Source: Paractinoplanes lichenicola (GTDB taxonomy: Bacteria; Actinomycetota; Actinomycetes; Mycobacteriales; Micromonosporaceae). From it: a stretch of DNA of 64,000 nucleotides. Each line of letters begins with the position of its first letter. Positions within the stretch are counted from its first letter, which is position 1. This document shows positions 8,913 through 17,717 of this stretch, piece by piece. Where the stretch lies: positions 124,001 through 188,000 of the forward strand of contig NZ_JAENHO010000015.1 of assembly GCF_016785085.1 (NCBI RefSeq), written 5' to 3'. A program made the position numbers and the translations under genes. Under the pieces are notes generated by a model. The model worked only from the letters and a program-made list of their open reading frames with translations. It did no database searches and was not told the origin of the DNA.

Positions 8913-9761
8913 ATGTCCGGCGCGGATATTTCGGGGGGATTCGGGGACGTGGAATACACCACCGGCACGCCCTCGTGGCGGCTCGTCCTGCGCCGGGCGT
9001 GGCGCGGCTTGCGGCCACATCGTCCCAGCCTGCGCATGCGCGGCTGGTCGGCCGGCTCGCCATTGATCTTCCTCGCTGCGGGCCTGCTCTTCACCACCTC
9101 GGCCACGATCGCGGACGGCACGGCTCTGCGCGACGACCGCCGGCCCGAGCTGACCCAGCTCATCGCCGACAAGAACACGCGCCTGCACGCCCGCGAGAAG
9201 ACTGCGGCCCAGCTGCGCGCCGCGGTCGACCAGGACACCGCCCGCCTGGCCGAGGTCGACGGCCCGGTCGGCGCGGCCCGCAAGACGACCGAGGGGCTGC
9301 GCGCCCCCGCGGGCTTCACCGCCCTGCAGGGCCCCGGGCTGACGGTCACCCTCGACGACTCGTCCCGCCGCAGCAACGACTTCGTGGCGGCCAACGCCCC
9401 CGACAACGACGACCTGGTCGTTCATCAGGGTGATGTGCAGGCGGTCGTCAACGCGATGTGGGCCGGCGGGGCCGAGGCAATGTCGATCATGGATGTCCGC
9501 GTGATCTCCACCAGCGCTGTACGCTGTGTCGGCAACACGCTGCTGCTGCACGGCCAAGTTTTCTCGCCGCCGTTCAAGATCACAGCTATCGGCGAACCCA
9601 CAGGGATGCGTCGCGCGTTGGAGTCCGCGGTAGGGGTCCAGCAGTTCCGGGCTGCCGTCGCCGACTTCGGCCTCGGCTATACCGAAACCGTCGAGAGGAA
9701 CGTGACAGTGCGGGCGTACGACGGGTCGAGTGACCTCCGATCCGCGCGGGTTGCCGGGTAA
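8913..9761 (+). CDS. DUF881 family membrane-anchored protein
   Basis: 282-residue protein with one N-terminal membrane helix (about residues 49-66, SPLIFLAAGLLFTTSATIAD), a coiled-coil-like Arg/Glu/Lys-rich stretch (about 75-115), then the DUF881 domain. The domain shows TALQGPGLTVTLDD, a DLVVHQGDVQAVVNAMW helix and GAEAMSIMDVRVI. These proteins sit beside crgA and the class E sortase in actinobacteria and are presumed to act in division or wall assembly, unproven. An alternative start is GTG 8949. Its TAA stop overlaps the ATG of the sortase gene (TAATG), indicating coupling. Confidence 0.85.
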   Translation: MSGADISGGFGDVEYTTGTPSWRLVLRRAWRGLRPHRPSLRMRGWSAGSPLIFLAAGLLFTTSATIADGTALRDDRRPELTQLIADKNTRLHAREKTAAQLRAAVDQDTARLAEVDGPVGAARKTTEGLRAPAGFTALQGPGLTVTLDDSSRRSNDFVAANAPDNDDLVVHQGDVQAVVNAMWAGGAEAMSIMDVRVISTSAVRCVGNTLLLHGQVFSPPFKITAIGEPTGMRRALESAVGVQQFRAAVADFGLGYTETVERNVTVRAYDGSSDLRSARVAG

Positions 9762-12004
9762 TGGCCGACAACCCGTCCGCGGGTCCCGGGTCGGGGCGGC
9801 ATCGCGCTCCCGACACCGAGGCCCAGACGGCCTACATCCCGCGCATCACCGACGCCTCGCCCGACGGCGTGCCCGGCGGCCCGCTGTCGCCGCCGATCGG
9901 CCTGGGCGCGGCCCCACGCTCGGCCCCGCCGTCGCTGCCGCCGCCGTCACCCTCGGCCGCCGAGACCGCCGTGCTGCGCACCGACGAAGAGGTGCAGCAG
10001 CGGATCGCCGCCGGCGGCTCTCTCGGGGCCGCCGCGCGTGCCCTGCGTCCCGGCCCGGCCGCGCCCGGCCGCCAGGATCCGGGCTTCTTCGCCGGCACCG
10101 GAGGGCACCAGGCTTACCAGCCGTTACGCACCGGCAGCGCCTCGGCGCCGGTCCCGACCGGTTCACCGGTCCCTCCCTCCGCGCCGGTGCCGACCGGCTC
10201 GCCCGCGCCCTCCGCGCCCGTGCCGACCGGCTCTCCCGCGCCGCCCTCGGCGCCGTTGCCCGGCCGCGACCCCGCGTGGCCGCACGAGCACGGCGTCCCG
10301 GTGAACGGGCCGCAATACACGGACGCGTTCGACGGAACCCCCGCCCGCGGCGCCACCCCGCCGGCCGAGCCCTCGTTCCGAGCCCCTCAGGCCGCCCGTA
10401 CGCCCCTCTCGGGCGCCGGAGCCCCCAGCGGCGGGTTCTTCCCGCCTCGACCCCCTGAGGGCCGTTACAGCGGCGGCGAGCAGGCGTTCGCCCCGGGTGA
10501 CCAAGCCAACGGCGCCCCGGCGTTCGGGCGCACCTTCACCAACGACGCCGCCAACGGCCATCTGGCGCCCGGCTCCCCGTTCGGGGACGCCCTCAACAAC
10601 GGCGTCTTCAACGCCGCGCCCGACCACAACGGCGCCTTCAACGCCGCGCCCGACCGCAACGGCTCCTACGGCGAGCCGGTCGCCCGCGACGGCCAGTTCG
10701 GCGGCGCGCGGCCCGAGGAGCGCGCGTTCGACAGCCGTACGGGAGCGAATGGCCTGGTCAGCGGCCGTCCCGAGGCACCTGCCCACGGCATGCCGCACGG
10801 TGGCTCGGGTTTCGGCGACCCCGCCGGAGCGCCCCAGGCCTTCCGCCCGCCCGCCACCACCGGCCACAACTCGGGCGGCTATCCCGTCGGCGGGCCGGGT
10901 CAGGGCTTCGGCGATCAGGTTCGCCCCAGCGTCCCGGTCAACCCCGGCTCGGCCGAGCGCCGCGAGCCCAGGCGTGATCCGGGCGAGACCGCCGTCATCC
11001 GTACGTCGGACGCGCCGACCGGGCTGCTCCCGGCGATGCCGCGGCCCAGCGAGCAACCACCCCCCGTCCAGGCACCCACCGCGCTCCTCTCCGTGGTTCC
11101 GGGCGTCGCCGCACAGGCCGCGAAGGCGAAGGCCGATCCCGACGCCGTGCTGGGCGCCGCCTCGGTCTCGCCCCCCGGCCCGGACGGTCCGAGGCCCCCG
11201 GCGGAGGAAGAGGCCGTGGCGGAAGCACCCAAACGGGGCGAGAAGGTCGTCAAGCTGCGACCGGAGCAGACCGGCGAGGGCTACAAGAGCGTCTACTCCG
11301 AGCTGACCCGCCCGACTCTCGGCTCGCGCATCCGGGGCGCCATCCGCGTCTCGGGCGAGCTGATGATCACCTTTGGCCTGATCGTGCTGCTGTTCGCCGG
11401 TTACGAGGTGTTCGGCAACTCGGCCAAGGTGCAGGACGAGCAGAACGCCCTCGACACCGAGCTCGACGAGGTGTGGAACGACCCGACCGTCGGCCCGACC
11501 GCGTCGACCGCCGCCAAGGCGCCCGCCGCCCCCGGATCCAACCTGGTCGGCCGGCTCTACATCCCGAAGCTCGACAAGGAGTGGGTGGTCGTCGACGGCG
11601 TGCAGCCCGACGACATCCGGTACGCCCCGGGTCACTACCCCGACTCCGCCAAGCCCGGTCAGGTCGGGAACTTCTCGGTGGCCGGTCACCGCATCAAAAA
11701 GATCTTCTGGCGGCTCGACGAGCTCAAGGACGGCGACGTGATCGGCGTCGAGACCCGCACCAACTGGTACGTCTACAAGGTCTACCAGCAGCAGGTCGTG
11801 AAGCCGAGCGCCGTCGAGGTGGTCGCGCCCGTGCCCGGCAAGCCCAAGGCCAAGCCGCGCCAGTCGCTGCTCACGCTGACGACGTGCAACCCGAAGTACA
11901 ACAACTACGAGCGGCTCATCATCCACGCCGAGCTGGTCTCGACGAGCAAGCGTGATCAGGCCCAGCCCAACGCCGGCATGCCGGCCGACATCAAGGGGGC
12001 CTGA
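9761..12004 (+). CDS. Class E sortase with a very long disordered N-terminus
   Basis: 747-residue sortase that should cleave a C-terminal sorting signal (class E prefers LAXTG-type) and attach surface proteins to peptidoglycan. The catalytic domain fills about residues 590-730: GRLYIPKLDKEW, catalytic His in VAGHRIKK (about 642), Cys in TLTTCNPKY (about 708) and Arg in YERLII (about 716). One membrane helix (MITFGLIVLLFAGYEVFG) lies at about 527-547. The first 500 residues are Pro/Gly/Ala-rich with APVPTGSP-type repeats (about 128-165) and FNAAPDHNG/FNAAPDRNG repeats, presumably cytosolic and disordered. This is far longer than usual class E enzymes (about 250-400). No LPXTG/LAXTG substrate is visible in this window. 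Confidence 0.9.
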   Translation: MADNPSAGPGSGRHRAPDTEAQTAYIPRITDASPDGVPGGPLSPPIGLGAAPRSAPPSLPPPSPSAAETAVLRTDEEVQQRIAAGGSLGAAARALRPGPAAPGRQDPGFFAGTGGHQAYQPLRTGSASAPVPTGSPVPPSAPVPTGSPAPSAPVPTGSPAPPSAPLPGRDPAWPHEHGVPVNGPQYTDAFDGTPARGATPPAEPSFRAPQAARTPLSGAGAPSGGFFPPRPPEGRYSGGEQAFAPGDQANGAPAFGRTFTNDAANGHLAPGSPFGDALNNGVFNAAPDHNGAFNAAPDRNGSYGEPVARDGQFGGARPEERAFDSRTGANGLVSGRPEAPAHGMPHGGSGFGDPAGAPQAFRPPATTGHNSGGYPVGGPGQGFGDQVRPSVPVNPGSAERREPRRDPGETAVIRTSDAPTGLLPAMPRPSEQPPPVQAPTALLSVVPGVAAQAAKAKADPDAVLGAASVSPPGPDGPRPPAEEEAVAEAPKRGEKVVKLRPEQTGEGYKSVYSELTRPTLGSRIRGAIRVSGELMITFGLIVLLFAGYEVFGNSAKVQDEQNALDTELDEVWNDPTVGPTASTAAKAPAAPGSNLVGRLYIPKLDKEWVVVDGVQPDDIRYAPGHYPDSAKPGQVGNFSVAGHRIKKIFWRLDELKDGDVIGVETRTNWYVYKVYQQQVVKPSAVEVVAPVPGKPKAKPRQSLLTLTTCNPKYNNYERLIIHAELVSTSKRDQAQPNAGMPADIKGA

Positions 12005-12010
12005 CCGGAC

Positions 12011-12316
12011 ATGTATTCGTGGATCTGGCGCAAGCTCCCCGGCGGTGTCTGGGGCAAGCTGATCGGGTCACTCGGCATGATCGCCGCCACCACCGCCCTG
12101 CTCTGGTATGTGGTGTTCCCGTGGGCGACGCCGCTGCTGCCGTTCGACGACGTGCAGGTCGGCACGGGCACCGAGCAGCAGGGCCCCGACGGCGGGGGTG
12201 ATGCCGACGTCACCAGCACGGACAGCCCCAGCCACGAGGGACCCGACGAGATCCCGTACGACACCGAGTCGAACCAGCCCCACCCCTCCGACGCCGCCCA
12301 GATTCCTGGTGATTGA
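12011..12316 (+). CDS. Small membrane protein between sortase and pabA
   Basis: 101-residue protein with an MYSWIWRKLPG opening, one helix (about residues 18-40, GSLGMIAATTALLWYVVFPW) and an acidic, Pro/Ser/Asp-rich tail that is probably outside the membrane. The start follows the sortase stop by six bases, and its stop almost touches the pabA start, so it belongs to the same transcript. Similar small proteins occupy this slot between sortase and pabA in related actinobacteria. No function is known to me. Confidence 0.8.
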   Translation: MYSWIWRKLPGGVWGKLIGSLGMIAATTALLWYVVFPWATPLLPFDDVQVGTGTEQQGPDGGGDADVTSTDSPSHEGPDEIPYDTESNQPHPSDAAQIPGD

Positions 12317-12317
12317 C

Positions 12318-12968
12318 GTGCGCATCCTGGTCCTCGACAACTACGACTCGTTCGTCTTCAACCTGGTGCAATACCTCGGCCAGCTGGGCGCCGAGTGCGA
12401 GGTGCGGCGCAACGACGAGATCTCGGTGGCCGACGTGGGCTCCTTCGGCGCGGCGGGCATCCTGCTCTCGCCCGGCCCCGGCACCCCCGAGCGCGCCGGC
12501 ATCACGATGGACGTGATCAAGGCGTACGCCGGGAAGGTTCCGATGTTCGGGGTCTGCCTGGGGCATCAGGCGATCGGCGCCGCGTTCGGGGCGACCGTGA
12601 CCCGTGCCCCCGAGCTGCTGCACGGCAAGACCTCCGAGGTGCGGCACAGCGGGGCCGGCGTGCTGGCCGGGCTGCCCGAGCCGTTCACGGCGACGCGCTA
12701 CCACTCGCTCGCCGTCGTGCCCGAGACGCTGCCGGCCGAGATCGAGGTGACCGGGCGTACGGAATCGGGGGTGGTGATGGCCATGCGCCACCGCGAGCTG
12801 CCGATCGAGGGCGTGCAGTTCCACCCCGAGTCGGTGCTGACCGAGGGCGGGCACACGATGCTGGCCAACTGGCTCGCCTCCTGCGGCCTGCCGTCCGCGC
12901 TCGAGAAGGCGCCGCCGCTCGCGGCCGAGGTCGAGACCCGGCGCCGCGCCGCCTTTGCCACGGCTTAG
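12318..12968 (+). CDS. pabA: Aminodeoxychorismate/anthranilate synthase glutaminase subunit (PabA/TrpG)
   Basis: 216-residue class I glutamine amidotransferase that supplies ammonia to PabB (folate) or TrpE (tryptophan). Triad motifs are visible: nucleophile Cys in GVCLGHQAIG, and His/Glu in GVQFHPESVL; the oxyanion region is LLSPGPGTPE. I prefer GTG 12318 (giving VRILVLDNYDSF, the usual family start) over GTG 12309. It begins one base after the previous stop. In mycobacteria the same gene sits next to pknB, as here. Which synthase it serves cannot be decided from this window, since neither pabB nor trpE is present. Confidence 0.93.
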   Translation: MRILVLDNYDSFVFNLVQYLGQLGAECEVRRNDEISVADVGSFGAAGILLSPGPGTPERAGITMDVIKAYAGKVPMFGVCLGHQAIGAAFGATVTRAPELLHGKTSEVRHSGAGVLAGLPEPFTATRYHSLAVVPETLPAEIEVTGRTESGVVMAMRHRELPIEGVQFHPESVLTEGGHTMLANWLASCGLPSALEKAPPLAAEVETRRRAAFATA

Positions 12969-12971
12969 CGA

Positions 12972-13003
12972 AACGGCCGCCTCCGACGTCGGGGGCGGCC
13001 GTT
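12972..13003. terminator. Bidirectional terminator between pabA and pknB
   Basis: Inverted repeat AACGGCCGCC / GGCGGCCGTT with a loop of 12 bases lies between the convergent stops of pabA and pknB. AA on the left and TT on the right make it usable in both directions. Confidence 0.7.
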
Positions 13004-13018
13004 CTCGTCGAAGCGCGG

Positions 13019-14875
13019 TCAGTCGCGGCGGACCACGGCGATCGGATAGTTGATCAGGCCGTTCGTGCCCGAGCCGGAGCCGGTGCCGCCGGCGTTGCCC
13101 GTGCCCGTGCCGGGCGACTCGGTGTCGTCCGGGTTGGGCGTGGTCTCGTTCGGGTCCGGTTCGGCGACGACCGTCAGGGTGACCTTGTCGCCCTTCGTGA
13201 CCGTCGTGTTCGCCTTCGGGTTCTGCTCGATCACCGTGCCCGGCACCGCGTTCGGGTCCTGGACGTCGACGGTTGTGACGTTGAACGGGCCGGCGTTGTC
13301 GAGGGTGCCCGTCGCCGTCGCCAGCGACTTGCCCACCACGTCGGGCATCTTCGTCTGGCGGGCGTTCGAGATCTGCACGGTGAGCGTCTGGCCCGGGTCG
13401 ACCGTCTGGCCGGCCTTCTCGACCTTGACCACGGTGCCTTCCGGCTTGAGGCTCGGCACCTCCTCGAACTTGACCTTGAAGCCGAGGCCCTCGAGCGTGC
13501 TCTTGGCCGCGTCCCGGGTCGAGCCGACCAGGTTGTTGGGCACCTCGACCTTGTCCGGCTTCTGGCAGAGCTGATAGCTCACCGTCAGGTCGGCGGCCAC
13601 CGTGGCGCCCGCCTTCGGGTCCTGCTGGACGACCGTGCCGTCGCAGTCCTGGCTGATCTGCGGTTTGTCGGGCGAGATGCGGGTGATGCCCGCGGTCTTC
13701 AGCAACGCCCGGGCCTCCTCGTCGGTCTTGCCGTCGAGGTCGGGCATCTCGTACGTCACCGGGGCCGAGGTGGGCGTGTCACCCGCGTTGGTGTTGTCGT
13801 TCGCGTTGTTGCGCATCTGGGCCAGCGCGACACCGAGCACGATCACGACCAGCACACCGAGTGCCGCCAGCGACGCCCACACCCACGTCGATCGCCGCTC
13901 CGGCTCGCGGGGACCACCACCGACGGGCCGCTGCATGGTCGTGGCGCCCTGCGGCTGCCACTGCCGCGACGGCGGGCCCTGCATGGCCATCGTCTCGGCC
14001 TCGGACATCACCGGGGTGGCCAGCACCGGACGACCCGCGACGGCCCGCAGCGCGTCGGCCCGCATCTCCTGCGCGCTCTGGTAGCGGTTCATCGGGTTCT
14101 TGGCCAGCGCCTTGAGCACGATGGCGTCGACGTCCGGCGGGACCTCGTGGTTGATGTCGCTCGGGGCGCGCGGCTCTTCCCGTACGTGCTGGTAGGCCAC
14201 GCTGACCGGGCTGTCGCCGACGAACGGCGGGTGGCCGACGAGCAGCTCGAACAGCACACAGCCGGCCGCGTACACATCGGAGCGGGCGTCGACGGACTCG
14301 CCCCGGGCCTGCTCGGGCGAGAGATATTGCGCCGTGCCGATGACCGCGCTGGTCTGCGTCATGGTGGTGGCGCCGCTGGCCAGGGCCCGCGCGATGCCGA
14401 AGTCCATGACCTTGACCTGGCCGTTCTGCGTGATCATCACGTTGCCGGGCTTGATGTCCCGGTGGATGATCCCGTGCCGGTGGCTGAACTCGAGGGCGGC
14501 GCAGATGTCGGCGATCATCTCGAGCGCCCGGCGCGGCTGGATGCGCTGCTCCTGGGCGAGCACTTCCTTGAGGGTGTGCCCGTTGACGAACTCCATGACG
14601 ATGAACGGCAGCTTCTCGCCGGTCGACGAGATCTCCTCGCCGGTGTCGTAGACGGCGACGATGGCGGGGTGGTTCAGAGCCGCCGAGTTCTGCGCCTCGC
14701 GACGGAAGCGCTCCTGAAACGTGGCGTCGCGAGCCAGGTCGGTGCGCAGCATCTTGATCGCCACGTCACGGCCGAGCCGGAGGTCGCGTCCGCGGTGCAC
14801 CTCGGCCATGCCGCCGTAGCCCAAGAGCTCGCCGACCTGATACCTGCCACCGAGCAGGCGGGCCTGCGCCGTCAT
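13019..14875 (-). CDS. pknB: Serine/threonine kinase PknB with three PASTA domains
   Basis: 618-residue transmembrane kinase that senses peptidoglycan or lipid II and phosphorylates division and wall proteins. Kinase motifs: GYGGMAEVHRG, catalytic Lys in VAIKML, HRDIKPGNVM, and DFGIARAL (residues about 1-275). One membrane helix lies at about 332-354 (ASLAALGVLVVIVLGVALAQ). Three extracellular PASTA repeats follow (about 373-435, 435-500, 500-575); the mycobacterial protein has four. The C-terminus ends in a Gly/Thr-rich tail. Its ATG overlaps the pknA stop by four bases. It is the last gene of the leftward fhaA-pknB operon. Confidence 0.96.
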   Translation of the reverse strand: MTAQARLLGGRYQVGELLGYGGMAEVHRGRDLRLGRDVAIKMLRTDLARDATFQERFRREAQNSAALNHPAIVAVYDTGEEISSTGEKLPFIVMEFVNGHTLKEVLAQEQRIQPRRALEMIADICAALEFSHRHGIIHRDIKPGNVMITQNGQVKVMDFGIARALASGATTMTQTSAVIGTAQYLSPEQARGESVDARSDVYAAGCVLFELLVGHPPFVGDSPVSVAYQHVREEPRAPSDINHEVPPDVDAIVLKALAKNPMNRYQSAQEMRADALRAVAGRPVLATPVMSEAETMAMQGPPSRQWQPQGATTMQRPVGGGPREPERRSTWVWASLAALGVLVVIVLGVALAQMRNNANDNTNAGDTPTSAPVTYEMPDLDGKTDEEARALLKTAGITRISPDKPQISQDCDGTVVQQDPKAGATVAADLTVSYQLCQKPDKVEVPNNLVGSTRDAAKSTLEGLGFKVKFEEVPSLKPEGTVVKVEKAGQTVDPGQTLTVQISNARQTKMPDVVGKSLATATGTLDNAGPFNVTTVDVQDPNAVPGTVIEQNPKANTTVTKGDKVTLTVVAEPDPNETTPNPDDTESPGTGTGNAGGTGSGSGTNGLINYPIAVVRRD

Positions 14876-16218
14876 AGCGTCTGTCGTCCTTCGTTAGCTT
14901 TTATCCAGCCGGGGTTCGCGCCCGCCTGTGTGGTGAGACGGTACGACGCCACCGATGGCTCCCCGCCGGTGCCGCCCAATTCCACGGTGGCCGCGTTTCC
15001 CCTGCTCAACGCGTTGTTCTGCTGCTGGTTGTAGAGGAACGAGATCACGCCGGCGCAGAGCAGGACCAACAGCGCCAGCACCACGGCCAGCACGATCAGC
15101 ACCTGCCGTCCGCCCGAGCTCTCCGGCTTGGCGGCCGGTGCCGGCTGTGATTGATACGGCTGACGGTAGGGCTGCGGTTGAACGGGCGGTCCGGAGGGTA
15201 CCGAAGCCGCGCCGCGCGCCCCCGAGACGGGCCGGGGCACCGGCGGATAGGGCGGGCGGGCCCCGCCGGCCATCGGCGAGCCCGGCATCGGGGCGCCGCC
15301 GGCCGGGCGGCCGCCGCTCTGCGGGTGGACGGGCGCGGGGCTGACCGGGCCGGAGGCGCGGACCGGGGAGCCGGTGGGCGCCTGGGCCTGGGCCGGGTTG
15401 GCCAGCGAGGCGGCGGCCTGGCGGGCCACGGCGGCCAGCGCCGACGCCGAGGGCCAGCGGGCGTTCGGGTCCTTGGCCAGGGCGCGGTCGACGATCGTGC
15501 GGACCTGGGGCGGGATGTCGCCGGGCAGCGGGCGCGGCGTCTCGCGTACGTGCTTCATCGCGATTTCCATCGGCGTCGCGCCGTCGAACGGCCGGTGCCC
15601 GGAGAGGCACTGATAGGCGACGACGCCGAGCGCGTAGACGTCGGAGGCCGACGTGGCGACCGCGCCGGAGGCCTGTTCGGGCGAGATGTAGGACGCCGTG
15701 CCGAGCACCGAGCCGGCCACGGTGAGCTGGCCGACCAGGGCCGAGCGGGCGATACCGAAGTCGGTCAGCACCAGGGTGCCGTTGGGGCGGACGAGCAGGT
15801 TGCCGGGCTTCACGTCGCGGTGCACGATGCCGTTCGCGTGGGCGGCCTGCAGCGCGTCGGCGGCCTGGGCGATCAGCGCCATCGTGCGGGCCGGGGTCAG
15901 CCGGCCGACCCGGCTCAGCGTGCGCGAGAGGGCGTCACCCTCGACGTACTCCATCACCAGGAACGCGAGCTGCTGGTCGCTGCCGTAGTCGTAGACGTCG
16001 ACGACCCCGGGGTGGTTGATCGTGGCCATCGTGCGGGCCTCGCCCCGGAACCGCTCGGCGAAGCCGGGCTCGTCGAGCAGCGCGGGCAGCAGGATCTTGA
16101 CAGCGACCGTCCGGCCCAGCACCTCGTCGGTGCCGCGCCAGACATCGCCCATCCCACCTCCGGCGATCCGCTCGTCGAGAACGTACCGGCCGCCGAGGGT
16201 CACCCCAGGGCTGATCAT
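14872..16218 (-). CDS. pknA: Serine/threonine kinase PknA
   Basis: 448-residue membrane kinase, partner of PknB in control of growth and cell shape. Visible motifs: GGGMGDVWRGTD, VAVKILLP, HRDVKPGNLLV, DFGIARSAL and the PEQASG activation-segment end. A Pro-rich juxtamembrane linker (about residues 280-375) leads to one helix (about 380-402, VLIVLAVVLALLVLLCAGV) and a short external tail without PASTA domains. It starts two bases after the pbpA stop and overlaps pknB by four bases. The order pbpA-pknA-pknB matches mycobacteria. Confidence 0.96.
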   Translation of the reverse strand: MISPGVTLGGRYVLDERIAGGGMGDVWRGTDEVLGRTVAVKILLPALLDEPGFAERFRGEARTMATINHPGVVDVYDYGSDQQLAFLVMEYVEGDALSRTLSRVGRLTPARTMALIAQAADALQAAHANGIVHRDVKPGNLLVRPNGTLVLTDFGIARSALVGQLTVAGSVLGTASYISPEQASGAVATSASDVYALGVVAYQCLSGHRPFDGATPMEIAMKHVRETPRPLPGDIPPQVRTIVDRALAKDPNARWPSASALAAVARQAAASLANPAQAQAPTGSPVRASGPVSPAPVHPQSGGRPAGGAPMPGSPMAGGARPPYPPVPRPVSGARGAASVPSGPPVQPQPYRQPYQSQPAPAAKPESSGGRQVLIVLAVVLALLVLLCAGVISFLYNQQQNNALSRGNAATVELGGTGGEPSVASYRLTTQAGANPGWIKANEGRQTL

Positions 16219-16220
16219 GC

Positions 16221-17717
16221 TCAGTTCCCTCCCTGACCCGCCGCGGCCTTCATGATGAGCCCGGCGATCCGGGCCGCCTCGGCGCTGGCGTGGCCACCGG
16301 GCACGTTCTCAAGCATGACGCACGCGGCCGAGACCGCCTCGCCCTTGTCGTTGAAGGCGAAGCCGATGAACCAGCCGTGCGGGTCGGCGCCCTCGGCGTT
16401 CTGGGCCGTTCCGGTCTTGCCGCCGACCTCCATGCCGGAGATGCGGGCCCGCTTGCCGGTGCCGTTCTCGACGACGCTGACCATCATGTCCTTCAGGTCG
16501 CCCGCGACCTGGCTGTTGACCGGCGTGCGGAGCGTCTTCGGGTCGGCCGTGTAGATCGTGCGCAGATCGGGGCTGGTGAGCTTCTGCACCAGGTAGGGGC
16601 GCATCTGCTCGCCGTCGTTGGCCACCGTGGCGGCGATCAGAGCGCCCTGCAGCGGGGTCATCCGGACGTCGCGCTGGCCGAGCGAGGACTGGGCCAGCGC
16701 GCCCTTGTCGACGCTGCCGTCCGGGTTGGCCATCTTGCCGGTGTCGCTCATCGCGACCGGCAGCCCGCTGCCCTCGAGGTCGCCCACGGTCAGCTGGTCG
16801 TCCTCGAAGCCGAACGCCTTGGCCGCGGCGAGCACCTTGTCGCGGCCGAGGGTCACGCCGAGCCGGGCGTAGCCGGTGTTGCAGCTCGTGGTCAGCGCGG
16901 CCTTCAGATCGATCTGGCTACCAGGGCAAACTTCGTCCTCGGAGTTGCGGATGACCGCGCCGCTCTCGCGATATTCGCGCCCGGCCTCGATCTCGGTCTC
17001 AGTTGTATAACCGTTTTGGAGGGCGGCCGCAGAGACGATCACCTTGAAGACCGAGCCGGGCGGCTTGGTCTCGGCGGTCGAGCGGTTCAGCAGCGGCTGG
17101 TCCGGGTTCTTGTTGAGCTTGTTGTAGGCCGCCGCGGCCGCCTTCTCGTCGTGGCTGACCAGCGGGTTCGGGTCGAAGCTGGGCATCGACACCATGGCCT
17201 GCACGGCACCCGTACGCGGGTCGATCGCGATCGCCGCGCCCTTGGTGACGTCGCGCTCGTTGTCGTTCAGCTCTTTCCAGGCCGTCTCCTGCGCCTTGGT
17301 GTCGAGCGTCAGCAGCACGTTGCCGCCACCGGTGTTGTTGCCGGTGAACATGTCCTTGACCCGGTCGGCGAAGAGCTTGTCGCTCTCGCCGGAGAGGAAG
17401 TCGTTCTCGGCGTTCTCGATGCCGGTCGCGGCCAGGCCGACGGGCCGATACCCGAGGACCGGCGCGTAGACCTCCTTGCGCGGGTAGACGCGCAGGTATT
17501 TGAGGGCGTCGTCGGTGATCTTGTTGGTCGCGATCCCCTGACCGCCGGCCTCGATCACGCCGCGGGGGCGCTCGTACTGCGCGACCACCACGCGACGGTT
17601 GTAGTCGTTGGTGCGGTAGTCGTCGGCCTTGTACGCCTGAACCCAGTTCAAGTTGGCGAAGAGCAGCCCGAACAGGACGAGGATGACCACGCCGGCCCGT
17701 CGAAGTGGTGCGTTCAC
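16221..17717 (-). CDS. pbpA: Penicillin-binding protein PbpA (class B transpeptidase)
   Basis: 498-residue peptidoglycan transpeptidase with an N-terminal membrane anchor (about residues 9-27). The dimerisation domain is followed by the transpeptidase domain: active-site Ser in PPGSVFK (about 221), SCN of the SxN motif (about 277) and KTGTAQN (about 430). Start GTG 17717 overlaps the rodA stop by four bases (GTGA), so it is coupled to the SEDS partner RodA, which supplies glycan polymerase activity. Phosphorylation by PknB is known for the mycobacterial homologue and inferred here. Confidence 0.95.
   Translation of the reverse strand: MNAPLRRAGVVILVLFGLLFANLNWVQAYKADDYRTNDYNRRVVVAQYERPRGVIEAGGQGIATNKITDDALKYLRVYPRKEVYAPVLGYRPVGLAATGIENAENDFLSGESDKLFADRVKDMFTGNNTGGGNVLLTLDTKAQETAWKELNDNERDVTKGAAIAIDPRTGAVQAMVSMPSFDPNPLVSHDEKAAAAAYNKLNKNPDQPLLNRSTAETKPPGSVFKVIVSAAALQNGYTTETEIEAGREYRESGAVIRNSEDEVCPGSQIDLKAALTTSCNTGYARLGVTLGRDKVLAAAKAFGFEDDQLTVGDLEGSGLPVAMSDTGKMANPDGSVDKGALAQSSLGQRDVRMTPLQGALIAATVANDGEQMRPYLVQKLTSPDLRTIYTADPKTLRTPVNSQVAGDLKDMMVSVVENGTGKRARISGMEVGGKTGTAQNAEGADPHGWFIGFAFNDKGEAVSAACVMLENVPGGHASAEAARIAGLIMKAAAGQGGN

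Noticed and set aside
12395..15034. 879-codon plus-strand frame across pabA and pknB
   Set aside because: Covers pabA out of frame and pknB in antisense; low-complexity translation.
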